From the NCBI GenBank assembly GCA_036785325.1, contig JAXIVH010000012.1:2787832-2851831 (forward strand): DNA of 64,000 nt, in the 5' to 3' direction. Below the pieces are notes generated by a model. It searched no databases, had not been told where the DNA came from, and saw only the letters and a program-made list of their open reading frames with translations. Origin of the DNA: Urophycis tenuis (taxonomy: Eukaryota; Chordata; Actinopteri; Gadiformes; Phycidae). Of the stretch, positions 25,298 through 35,380 are shown in pieces. Made by a program: the position numbers and the translations under genes. Each line of letters opens with the position of its first letter. The first letter of the stretch is position 1.

Positions 25298-25925
25298 TAA
25301 CACATACATATATATCATTTTACTGGGGAAATCCAATTACTAAGTGAACTTTTAATTTACTTTTTTTTTTTTTTAACTTGAATCACTTTTAATGAACTCA
25401 ACATTTGAAAACCGTAAAGTAGTAAACACTGCATTGGGATGTGAATGGTGATTTTATATCTGTATTTCGACGTAGACACAAGGAGAACATACGTTACAAA
25501 AATAAAGAGTGCAAATTTTTCTTTCAAACAAATAGATGTAATGCTGTGATGCGTGTAAACTATTCTATTTGTGTGTATATATTCATATATTTCCAAAAAA
25601 AAAAGTTAGCTCATAAACTTTTCTGGGTTCTGGTCCCAGAAAAGTTTATATTTTTGTGTGTTTGCAGCCGTCGTTTTGCCAACTAATGTACCTGAATGGA
25701 AACGTCCATCTTATCAACGTTTTGTTCAGTGTCTCTCTGATAAGTGTGACTCGCTAATCTAACGGCCACTGGAAATGAATTTGGATGACAAACACAACAT
25801 ACCTTCCCTTTTTCTCAAACTCAACAAAAGCGGACCAAACACTTTGTAGTGTTGTCGTACTAATAATTATATTATTGTAGCTCCTCCTCTGGTCCAGTGG
25901 TTCTGGTGGGCCGCCCCACATCCTT

Positions 25926-26022
25926 TCACATGTGTTCCGGGTGGTTCTGCAGACACTTGACAAACTTCTTCACTTCCTTGCCCTCGAAGCAGATCTTGTA
26001 GACGGAAGAAAACAGCGGGAAC
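25926..26022 (-). CDS. gpd1c: gpd1c coding exon 8 with stop
   Basis: It encodes FPLFSSVYKICFEGKE, VKKFVKCLQNHPEHM and a TGA stop at 25926-25928. The acceptor is CCCGCAG, preceded by a pyrimidine-rich tract (seen as the purine run 26030-26075 on the plus strand). Confidence 0.94.
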
Positions 26023-29000
26023 CTGCGGGTGAAGAGGGGGGAGGCAGGGGGAGGCAGGGGGGGAGGGGGGGGTAGAGAGAATCTCGTTACAGGCTCCTTC
26101 TGTCTCATCAGCGCAGTCATCGCGGTGAGGCCGTGGACTCCCCGGCAGAAAGATGGTGGGTTTGAAACCCCCCAAGGTCCACGGTCCATCTGTAGGGATG
26201 CCAATACCCGAACCTCACGCCAAGGTTATTACTGTTACGAACGAAAACGAACAAAATAACGAAAACTAAAATTGAAAAAAAAAAATATTTCGTTAACTGA
26301 AATAAATAAACGTAAAATAAATAAAATAATAATAATAAAATAAATAAAAACTAAAATTAAAAGAAAAAAAAGAAGAAGAAAGAAAAAAAAACGATAACTA
26401 ACTGAAGCTGTATTGCATGTTCAGAAAACAAACTAAAACGAACTGAAATTATAGATATAATTTATTTCATTTTTGTCTCTGTCAGTCTAACTGTAAGCCT
26501 CAATTGGCTGGATTCGATTTATTCCGCTCTAGCAGTTTTACGCCAGCTGGCAGCAGCAGCAGCACCTTACTGCACCTTACTGCACCTTACTGCGCCTCAC
26601 AGTCCGTGACATCACCAGGCAGTGCCATGGCAGTTAAAGGAATAGTTCACCCAAAAATAAAAAGTCAGTCATTATTAACTCACCCTCATTTTTTAAACGT
26701 ATCTTTTGTTGGATTTTATTATACAATACTCTCACTCTCACCTATTTGAATCCTGCACCTGACAAATAACCCAAAGTTTGAAAAAACTAAAACTAATACT
26801 AAAACTAATAAAAAACTAGCAAACCCACACTAAAAACTAATTAAAACTAACTGAATTGAAGGGGAAAAAGTCCAAACTAAATAATACGAAACTAAAACGA
26901 ACAATCCAAAACTATAACCTTGCCTCACGCATCTGAAGGTAAATCACTGTGGCTGTCATGTGGGCTGCAAGTGTACACTGAATGCCCAGCAAGACGACTG
27001 ACACAGACTGAGCAGCACGGAGGCCCTGCTAACTGAACACTGTGGCGGCCTGCCCTGGAGGAACAGAAACTGCTGAAAGTTCATCCGGGGAAGAGGATGA
27101 GGAGTCCCATCAGCTCACTGGACAAAAGGAGAAAAAGGTGAAAGGACTCACATGTTGACCAGGTCCTTCTTGACCAGGATCTTGTAGACCTCAGCCGAGG
27201 TCTGAGGACCCTGCAGCTTCTGGCCATTCAGCATCTCCGCCTCCAGCACCTCAATGGACTAACATAGATATATACATACATTATGTAGACCTAAACATAG
27301 ATACAGTATATACATACATTATGTACACCTCTCTAATCCAACCTACTCTGATCTATCCTACTCTGATCGAGCCTACTCTAATCAAGCCTACTCTTTTCTA
27401 CCCTACTCTACTAATGTATCCTACTCTGATCTATCCTACTCTGATTTATCCTACTCTGATTTATCCTACTCTGACCGAGCCTACTCTGATCTAGCCTACT
27501 CTGATCTATCCTACTCTGATCGGTCTTTCTCTGATCGGTCTTTCTCTGATCTAGCCTACTCTGATCTATCCTACTCTGATCTATCCTACTCTGATCTATC
27601 CTACTCTGATCTATCCTACTCTGATCTATCCTACTCTGATCTATCCTTCTCTGATCTAGCCTACTCTGATCTATCCTACTCTGATCTATCCTACTCTGAG
27701 CCTACTCTGATCTATCCTACTCTGATCTATCCTACTCTGATCTATCCTACTCTGATCTAGCCTACTCTGATCTAGCCTACTCTGATCGGTCTTTCTCTGA
27801 TCTAGCCTACTCTGATCTATCCTACTCTGATCTATCCTACTCTGATCTATCCTACTCTGAGCCTACTCTGATCTATCCTACTCTGATCGAGCCTGCTCTG
27901 ATGGAGTCTACACTGATCGCTGGCCTCACCTTGGAGGTTCTGGCGAAGGCCTCGGCCACCTTGCGGTTGCGGCCGCCGTAGCAGGTGGTGATGAGGTCGG
28001 CCACACCGCAGCTCTCCAGGAAGGTCTCTGAGGTGACCGGCTCCGCGCAGAACATCTTGGCGAAGGCGACCATCTCCATCAGGCCCAGCCGGATCACGGC
28101 CGCCTTGGTGTTGTCCCCGAAGCCCAGGCCGTCACAGAACCCCGCACCCACCGCCACGATGTTCTGTCCAGAGAGAGAGAGAGAGAGTGAGAGACACACA
28201 CAGACGGACAGACAGAAAGAGAGAGCAAGGGTTTAAGGGATAGAGGGTGCAATAGACTGCTGCACCCTCCCTCCTCTCTTTCTCTCGGTGAGGCTACGAC
28301 ATCGGCGGCGACCGTGCTACAACTCAAGTCCGACCGCGCTCACAGAATGTCGATTGTCCAATCAAATAGCCGTGTGCCACTCTCATTTGCATAAGGTTAA
28401 CAGATCGAGGACGGCATCATCTTCCTGCTGAACAAAGTCTACTCTCATCTGGACAAGCCGGCGAGCACTGTGAGAGTCATGTTCTTTGACTTCTCCAGTG
28501 CTTTCAACACCTTATGGCCGGGTCTCCTAGGTGCGAGGGGGGTGAGAGGGGGGCGGGGGTCGGGGGGCTTGCACCAGCGGTCCTGGGGCCAGAGGAGGAG
28601 CCAGGAACGTACCTTGAGCGCCCCGCACAGCTCCACCGTGTGGCTCTCCTCCACCACAGTGATGCGGAAGTTAGGGGTCTGCAGGAGCTCCTTGAAGATC
28701 ACCCCGTTGTCTTTGTTCTTCGCCCCTGAATTGACAGAAATTTTATTTAATAAAACCAACAGGTTAGAGATGGTTAGAGGGTTAAAAACAGGGGTAGGTG
28801 ATAGGTTAGAGATGGTTAGAGGGTTCAAGGCAGGGGTAGGTGATAGGTTAGAGATCGTTAGGGGGTTAGAGACAGGGGTTAGGTGATAGGTGAGAAAAGG
28901 TTAGGGGTAAAAGACAGGGTTAGGAGATAGGTCATCGATGATTAGGGGTAAAAGACAGGGTTAGGAGATAGGTTATCAGTGATTAGGGGTAAAAGACAGG

Positions 29001-32000
29001 GTTGGGTGATAGGTAAGAAATGCTTAGGAGTAAAAGACAGGGTTAGGTGGTTAAACACAGCGTTAGGTGATAGGATAGAGATTGCTAGGCGGTTAAAGAC
29101 AGGGTTAGGTGATAGATTAGAGATGGCTAGGCGGTTAAAGACAGGGTTAGGTGATAGGTTAGAGATGGCTAGGCGGTTAAAGACAGGGTTAGGTGATAGG
29201 TTAGAGATGGCTAGGCGGTTAAAGACAGGGTTAGGTGATAGGTTAGAGATGGCTAGGTGGTTAAAGACAGGGTTAGGTGATAGGTTAGAAATGGCTAGGC
29301 GGTTATAGGGCCGCGGGGAAGGCGAGCTGACCAATGGTGGTTTCGCAGAACTTCTCATCGGCGACTTCGTTGGCGATGTTGGCCCCCATGAGCACGCTGA
29401 TGTCCACCTCCAGAGTCTCCCTGATGATGTCCGAGATGAGCCTGAGACCTGTTGGGCCCTCATCAATCCCCTGCACCACGACGCACGCAAACACACTTAA
29501 CAAGGAACGTCACACTTAACACTTAAGGAGGAACGTCACACTTAACACTGAGCAGCCACTACAGCCACTGGGTAGAGCAGGTCGTCCACAAACCGGAGGG
29601 TGGGTGGTTCGATCCCCACCTCCAACTGTCCACATATCGAACCCCACACTGTTTGTAAGTCGCCTTGGACAAAAGCATCTGCTAAATGTCCCCTCTTCTC
29701 AAGATTGTCACACTCGCTAGCTTCTATTCGGAGAGTACTGCATCATATGGGTGTTCACCCTCAACATCCTGATCAAAATCACGGCGCACAACACCAACTC
29801 TGTTCCCGGCAAACAATCTGGGAGCAGCCACGCCCCCGAACCGCTACACTTCTTAACACAACTTAACGCAAATTGCGTCTGCAGTATTCAAGGTCTGGAT
29901 ATACTGTATATGTTAAACAGAAATTAGATAACAAGATGGACAACGTCTGCCTTAGCTCAGAGTTAGCACAGGGTTAGCTCACCTTGATGAGGGATATACC
30001 GATGGCTCCTGGGGCGACGTGAGGCTTCATCTGGTCACACAGATTCCGGATGAACTGGTGGGGGATGACGAAGATGAGAACCTTGGCTCCTTTCACCGCC
30101 TCAGTGATGTCCGGAACCGCGACCTAATGGGGAACCGAACAACAGCAGGTCATCGGAACTGATCGAGTATTGACATCTCCTTCTTGGGCGGTTTAGGAAC
30201 AGTCTGACAGAAGGGCCGAGGGCATCACAATCTGTTAATGTTTCAAACATGTTAACACACATTTTGAGCTTAGCTTTCTTCTAAGTTGTGTGTAACTCAA
30301 CAAGCAATTCAAAAGAGCCCAAGCTGATGAAAGGCATCAAAGACCTGACGAGTCAACTCCGGGAACGCCTCTGCAGACTTCGGAGAGCTGAAAGCATTCA
30401 AAAGAAAAGGAAGGGTAGGGAGAACAAAAGATTGCAGTTCACCAAAGACCCCTTCCAATTCACCAGTCACTACTGGGTGAAGCAAAATCTGGACAGCTGA
30501 CCAGCCCCAGAGAAGATGTGGAGGAGTTTTTGAGGAAGACCCAAAATGACATCTACACAAAACCAGGCCCTGGATGCCAACCCAAGCATCAACAGCACAA
30601 AGACCCCGGAAAAAGAGCTCAACATCAGTGAACCAACCTGGAAGGAAGTCCAAGAGGTGGTGAAGAAGGCCAGAACAGGATCTGCCCCTGGCCCAAGTGG
30701 TATACCCTGCAAGGTATACAAAAAATGCCAAATGCTCCTCCGGAGGCTGTGGAAGCTGATCCAAAGGATCTGGAGAAAGGGCATCATTCCATCATGCTGG
30801 AAGAAAGCAGAGGGCTCTTTTGTGCCAAAGGAAGAGAACTCCTCAACCATTGACCAATTTAGAACAATCTCACTGTTAAGCGTAGTAGGCAAAATCTTAT
30901 TTTCTGTACTGGCCAAGAGGATGGTTACATCAACACTGCTATCCAGAAAGGTGGAATCCCAGGCTTCTCTGGATGCCTGGAACACACCGGTGTTCTCAGT
31001 CAGATGATCCGTGAGGCCAAAACCAGCAAAAGCAACTTGCCTGTTGTCTGGTTGGATTTCGCCAATGCCTATGGATCAGTCCCTCACGCCCTCATCCATG
31101 CAGCTTTAGACCACTACCACATCCCTGAGCACATCAAGAAAATGATCACCAACTACTATGGCGGAATTCAGTTACGATGGCCCATTTTACAGCTCAGTGG
31201 CAAAGCCTAGAAAAGGACATCATAACTGGCTGCACAATCTCCCCCATTCTCTTTGTCATGGGACTGAACCTCTTAATAACAGAAGGAAGCCCGGGGTCCA
31301 AAAATGGAGTCCGGCACCCGACAACCCCGATAAGAGGGTATATGGATTACCTTACAGTGATGACCACAACACATGTGGAGGCAAGATGGGTGCTAACAGT
31401 TCTGGACCACATGGCAACATGGGCCAGAATGAAGTTTAAGCCAAAGAAATCCATAAATATGGTGATGAGGAATGGGAAATTGACCAACAGGTTCAAGCTG
31501 TATGTGCAAGAGGAAGTGATTCCATCAATAGAGGAGAATCCCATCAAGTGCCTTGGAAGGTGGTTAGATGACTCACTTACCGACAGGAACAACATCGCCA
31601 GTACAGAAAAGCAGATGGAGGAATGGCTGAGGATTGAAAAATCAGGACTTCCAGGGAAGTTCAAAGCATGGCTCTATCAACACGGACTGTTGCCAAGACT
31701 CATGTGGCTGCTGATTGTGTACGAAGTCCCGATGACACGCGTGGAAGGAGTGGAAAGAAGGTCAATAAGTACCTTGACTTTAGCCAGGCTCTTACTGCAC
31801 ATCTATCCCCTGTACTGCTGGTCACTGTGAATTTCTCCTAAGGGGGATTAATAAAGGAATATCTTACCTCCGAAAGTGGTTGGGAACCCCTCCAAGCTTC
31901 ACTGCAGTAGGCCTCTAAATAAGATCAGGGCAGCTCCAACTTCCTCTGTCATCCGTGGTTGAGGAATTCAAAGTTGCAAAGTGCAGAGTCGTAATGACAC

Positions 32001-34571
32001 TCAGAGACTCCCAGAATGAATCACAATCATCACAAGATCAGGGCACAAGTGGGCAGCTGACTCATCTGTTGCACAAGCCAACAGCATGCTGAAGCATGCT
32101 GAAGATATGTGAAATCATTGGAGCATCATGCACAGGAAGACAGGGTCTTGGAACCTCCCATTTCCAACAGTGGAGGAAGACAGGAACTAGAGACAGAAGA
32201 GCCATGATTCAACAGGAGGTACGGAACCTGGAGGAGGAGGGACGAAGGTCAAGGGCAGTAGAGCTAGTTTCCCAAGGAGCCTGGACCAAATGAGACCTCA
32301 CTTGGGTCGACTTATGGAGACTGGAGCCATTCCACATCTCTTTCCTGCTGAGATCAGTGTATAACACACTCCCAACCCCAACAAACTTGCAGAAGTGGGG
32401 CATAAGAGAGGATCAATTGTGCAAGCTTTGTGGGGAGAGGGATACCATGGCACACATCCTGTCTGGGTGTAAAACAGCACTCACCCAAGGAAGATACAGG
32501 TGGCGCCATGACAAGGTGCTCATGACACTCGCTAACACCTTAGAGCAGAAGAGGAATAAGAAACGCCAACTGCTGCAGAAAACAAAATCAATCCAGTTTG
32601 TAAGGGGGGGGGGGGGGGGGGAGAGCCACCAACCACAGCAATAAGAAGAACCAGTCTGCTACAGATGGCCCAATCATGAGAAATGAAGGTTGACCTGGGG
32701 GGGATGGCTGCAGTTGCCCCAGATTGTTCAGACAACCCTGAGGCCAGATGTGGTACTGTGGTCAGTAGAGGCAAGAAAGATCATCCTCATAGAGCTCACA
32801 GTCCCATGGGAAGAGAGGGGTGTGAACAGGCCTTTGAAAGGAAGAGCACCAAATAACAAGACCTTCTGCAGGACTGTAGGGAGAAAGGATGGCATGCATG
32901 GCTGTGCCCAGTCGAGGTCGGCTGCAGAGGATTCCTTGCCCAGTCATTCTGGAGAACACTCACAGCCATTGGAGTAACAGGAAAGGAGAAAAAGGCAGCA
33001 GCTCGCAGGATGGGGGAGGAAGCAGAAAGAGCCTCTTGCTGGTTATGGAGCAGGAGAGAGGAATTAAGCTGGAAGCCAGGAGGAGATGGGCAGTGACTGG
33101 CCACCACTGCCGCCCCACCACCGGGAGGGTGTCGTGGTTAAGGGTCGAAACACCCAATGAACGGTGGGTACCGCCTGACGACATCAACTCCTTATGGCCA
33201 AGGCTACATTCACTTAAGGTGAATAATGGAGAAGCATCTTAGGATGTATTTGAAATCTGTGTAAAATTGTTCTGGTTTTGCTCCGTCTTCAAGGTTGTTG
33301 TTTTGCTGCCGATTATGAAAAACCCTACGTAAATTAAGTTTGATTGAGTGACCTGAATTAGTTTTAGTTACATCCGCTTGATGAGTAGAAATGAACTGAG
33401 TGGGTTCAGATACTACGACTACAACGTCATCTTCACACAATTAAATCGTCTACTTTATGGAACGGTGCGGCAGTGGCTCAGTGGGTAAAGCCGGTGGACA
33501 GAGGAGGCTGTCCACTAACCGTAGGGTCGGCGGTTCGATCCCCTTGATTCCCACTTTCAAAACTGTCTGCATGTCGAAGTGTCCTTGAGCAAGACACTGA
33601 ACCCTGAACCCCAACTTGCACCCCGGGCGCTGATCATAGCAGCCCACTGCTCCTAAATAAAAAATAAAAACAAGGCTGTATGTGGAATTAAGTTTCGTTA
33701 TCAGGTTAGAGATGGTTAGTTTGGGTATTAGGTTTGAGAGAACCAGGTTTGAGTGTGATAGCGGCGGTGGGTGTGTCTGGCTGTAGTCTAAAAGCCATAC
33801 GATTCACCAGAGACAACGAAAAGCGCACCGCTGTGTGTTTCTGTGTAGCCTCTGCCAATGTGTAGCGCTGTGCCTCGTTTATCCAGTTCATTAAACTATT
33901 TCAGATCTGACGGGGACCTTGGTGCAAAGTCCCCTTGATATCATAACAAACCTATTTCCTGAGGTTGCGGAAGAGGTAACTGCACAACTGCACATAGGTT
34001 TAACAATTGGATGAAGCTGGCTCTCTCTAACAACTCACCACATTCCCGGGGAGCTTGTGTCCTGGGAGGTATTTGACATTTTCGTGCTCTGAGTTGATGA
34101 TGTCAGTCAACTTTTTTCCATCGATCATCTCTTCGTACACCCACATGTTGACCATGGGGTCGAACCTGTTGTTTCCTTTCACATTGTGTCCAACGAGCTT
34201 GGCGATCACAGAACCCCTGGATAACACAAATACGCAGCCAGTCAAAAGTACACAGGTGTATTATGTTACAATAAGGAAGTTACTTATCTTTGCCAAGTGA
34301 GTGAAGTTTATAACGTGATTAGCCATCACTTGAGTAGACCAATATATAATACACCGTGTGCTTACGATCTCAATAATTAATGCATCAATTAACTTGCAGC
34401 CTACACCGCAAGATCTGATTAGAGCACCGTTTTATTGTAACGAAACGAAACTCCCCTGCGGGTGATCTGCATCAAACCACTATTTTAGGCTTTACAAACA
34501 CATTTGTTGAATAGAAGAAGAAGAAGTTACCAGTTCCCAGAACCGACGACGCAAACTTTCATTCCGGGCAT
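25926..34571 (-). CDS. gpd1c: Cytosolic NAD-dependent glycerol-3-phosphate dehydrogenase, complete 8-exon gene
   Basis: The enzyme interconverts dihydroxyacetone phosphate and sn-glycerol 3-phosphate with NADH/NAD+ in the cytosol, linking glycolysis to glycerolipid synthesis. Joined coding exons (minus strand): 34531-34571, 34039-34216, 29983-30123, 29332-29470, 28613-28725, 27930-28163, 27152-27258, 25926-26022. They total 1050 nt, 349 codons plus stop, the length of human GPD1; all junctions are GT-AG and keep frame. Visible landmarks are the Rossmann loop GSGNWG (residues 10-15), K120, catalytic K204 followed by N205, D260, T264 and R269 in YGGRNRK, and the C-terminus NHPEHM. Some stretches resemble GPD1L (ISDIIRE, FKELLQTPNF, VELCGALK), others GPD1 (CDGLGFGDN, NHPEHM). 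Its neighbour is osbpl11 rather than osbpl10, so I take it as the fish-retained third paralog; the symbol is tentative, the family is certain. Confidence 0.93.
26240..26930. repeat. A-rich degenerate repeat in gpd1c intron 7
   Basis: AACTAAAACGAAC/AATAAATAAA units flank a non-A-rich centre (26500-26740). That centre contains AATAGTTCACCCAAAAATAA, a sequence common in fish dispersed repeats. The A-rich arms on both sides suggest an expanded element. Confidence 0.6.
27152..27258 (-). CDS. gpd1c: gpd1c coding exon 7
   Basis: It encodes SIEVLEAEMLNGQKLQGPQT, SAEVYKILVKKDLVN and two bases of the next Met codon. Donor GTGAGT, acceptor GTTAG. The match to LNGQKLQGP, conserved in the family, fixes the frame. 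Confidence 0.92.
27310..27900. repeat. 15-bp minisatellite in gpd1c intron 6
   Basis: About 38 units of CTACTCTGATCTATC with variants, reaching to within about 30 bp of exon 6's donor. Confidence 0.97.
27930..28163 (-). CDS. gpd1c: gpd1c coding exon 6
   Basis: This 78-codon exon starts at N205 and carries the helical C-terminal domain: VAVGAGFCDGLGFGDNTK, D260, T264 and R269 (CYGGRNRKVAEAFART). Donor GTGAGG; the acceptor CTGGACAG lies beside a short (CT)n run. Confidence 0.95.
28398..28528 (+). mobile_element. LINE reverse-transcriptase fragment (Rex1/L2-like)
   Basis: A 130-bp piece in gpd1c intron 5, on the opposite strand to the gene, reads IEDGIIFLLNKVYSHLDKP, then VRVMFFDFSSAFNT. FDFSSAF is RT motif A. 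Nothing before or after continues the domain. Confidence 0.6.
28613..28725 (-). CDS. gpd1c: gpd1c coding exon 5
   Basis: It encodes AKNKDNGVIFKELLQTPNF and TVELCGALK. The final codon is the catalytic K204. Donor GTACGT, acceptor AATTCAG. Confidence 0.93.
28745..29315. repeat. 42-bp minisatellite in gpd1c intron 4
   Basis: Units contain AAAGACAGGGTTAGGTGATA and TTAGAGATGGCTAGGCGG. Left copies are degenerate, right copies near-identical. It stops 17 bp from exon 4. Confidence 0.95.
29332..29470 (-). CDS. gpd1c: gpd1c coding exon 4
   Basis: It encodes GIDEGPTGLRLISDIIRE and SVLMGANIANEVADEKFC, ending in CETTIG. The ISDIIRE block matches GPD1L better than GPD1. Donor GTCAGC, acceptor GTGCAG. 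Confidence 0.93.
29556..29696 (+). mobile_element. tRNA-derived SINE, family A, in gpd1c intron 3
   Basis: The A box is degraded (CACTGGGTAGAGC), the B box GGTTCGATCCCC is intact, and the common tail ends TCTGCTAAATG. Opposite orientation to gpd1c. Confidence 0.7.
29983..30123 (-). CDS. gpd1c: gpd1c coding exon 3
   Basis: It encodes VAVPDITEAVKGAK and FVIPHQFI through ISLIK, 47 codons in phase 0 at both ends. The last codon is K120, a conserved active-site lysine. The acceptor is CATTAG and the donor GTGAGC. Confidence 0.93.
30300..33242 (+). mobile_element. Decayed LINE of the restriction-like-endonuclease (R2/NeSL-type) group
   Basis: Broken frames within the gpd1c exon 2-3 intron, antisense to the gene. 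In order: a basic N-terminal piece near 30320; reverse transcriptase blocks (GPSGIPCKVY near 30700, DQFRTISLLSVVGKI near 30860, PVVWLDFANAYGSVPHALIH near 31040-31095, then a catalytic box reading YMDY at 31339-31350, with the second Asp lost); a CX2CX7HX4C knuckle at 32420-32470; and a PD-(D/E)XK-like endonuclease around 32735-32810 (LRPDVVLW then IELTVPWEE) continuing in other frames to about 33090. Several frameshifts and stops, plus a poly-G run at 32606-32622, make it non-functional. Confidence 0.8.
33466..33660 (+). mobile_element. tRNA-derived SINE, family A variant
   Basis: A box GGCTCAGTGGGTAAAGC and B box GGTTCGATCCCC. The tail differs (CAAGACACTGAACCCTGAA), so it is a related but distinct subfamily. 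It sits just after the LINE in the gpd1c exon 2-3 intron. Confidence 0.7.
33661..34038. other. Remaining gpd1c intron sequence
   Basis: Unique sequence; a short TTATCAGGTTAGAGATGGTTAG near 33700 resembles the 42-bp array unit of intron 4. Confidence 0.4.
34039..34216 (-). CDS. gpd1c: gpd1c coding exon 2
   Basis: The exon completes NWG of the Rossmann motif and runs through MWVYEE, HENVKYLPGHKLP to GNV. The acceptor is preceded by TTATCCAG and the donor is GTGAGT. Confidence 0.93.
34531..34571 (-). CDS. gpd1c: gpd1c coding exon 1
   Basis: The start codon is at 34569-34571 and encodes MPGMKVCVVGSGNW. A second ATG three codons on (M4) could also serve. The exon ends in the NAD-binding loop after AACTG, followed by the donor GTAACT. 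Confidence 0.9.
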
Positions 34572-35255
34572 AACGACGGACGGTGAATCTTTCTGACCCG
34601 GGGCTCAGATGAAAATTCCTCTTTTTTCTCCCCCCTGACTTCCTCATACGCCCTATGAGGAAGAACACACGCCCAAGTACTGTCTAGCGTCGCTGTGGGA
34701 CTGTGTTGCTTTGTTTGAACTTGTCTGTTCACGAACGTGTGCGCCAGTATAGTAGTGTCACATTGGCGTTGAAACACGCAAATATAGTAGACCATACAGT
34801 GCGCATTACTGGGAATAAACCAACAGCAAAACCGCACGCGCGCGCACACATAAACACATACACACACACGCGCGCACACGCACGCATGCAGCAGGCAGCC
34901 GACATAGCCTGAAAAAACCACGCCCCGTTTTTTTCGACCACCCGGAAGTCAGTTGTGAGATCACGTGACCGGCTCCTTGTCAAGCTGCTGTAAATACTGA
35001 CTCGTTAGCATGCTAAGCGTAGTTCAGTTTAACAAGAGGTAAAACGGCCTGTCATCTACAAGGTAACGCAGAGTATTGACGACTTAAATGCCCGCCGAGT
35101 AATGGGCTGCGTTTTGAGGCACCGGATGGATTTCCGTTAAGCGAGACAAGTTAAAAACAAGTCAGAGTCGGTTAGCCTGGGAGGCTCCGATTCCCCCCCC
35201 CCTCTCGTAGTTCCATTAGTGCGCTAGCGTTAGCCTGTTAGCGTTAGCATTAGCT
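34572..35255. promoter_or_regulatory. Bidirectional promoter interval between gpd1c and osbpl11
   Basis: Only 684 bp separate the two start codons, which point away from each other. The interval has GC-rich patches, an alternating CG/CA tract (34830-34885) and clustered binding-site matches at 34942-34968. No TATA box stands out near either start. The transcription start sites and 5' UTRs must lie here, assuming neither gene has a further upstream noncoding exon. Confidence 0.6.
34942..34968. promoter_or_regulatory. ETS-type site next to a palindromic E-box
   Basis: CCGGAAGT at 34942-34949 fits the ETS/GABP consensus often seen in bidirectional promoters. TCACGTGA at 34961-34968 is a perfect palindrome matching USF/MiT-TFE (CLEAR-like) E-boxes. 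Both are sequence matches only. Confidence 0.4.
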
Positions 35256-35380
35256 ATGACTATGCAAGGGGAAACTGCCGCGGTTCTCCGGGTCCCAGAG
35301 AGCGAGGCGAAGCTGGAGGTGTTCCCCCAGAGCAGGACGCCGAGCTCGGGGAGGGCGAGCACCAAGGGCTGGCAGTACAG
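35256..35380 (+). CDS. osbpl11: osbpl11 coding exon 1
   Basis: It encodes MTMQGETAAVLRVPESEAKL and, after a Ser/Pro-rich stretch, TKGWQY. The first ATG is chosen; the in-frame ATG at 35262 (MQGE) resembles the mammalian start equally well. Donor GTCTGC. Confidence 0.82.

Noticed and set aside
25926..34571. Assigning the gene as gpd1l on synteny with an ORP gene
   Set aside because: The adjacent ORP gene matches OSBPL11, not OSBPL10, and diagnostic residues are a mixture of GPD1 and GPD1L.
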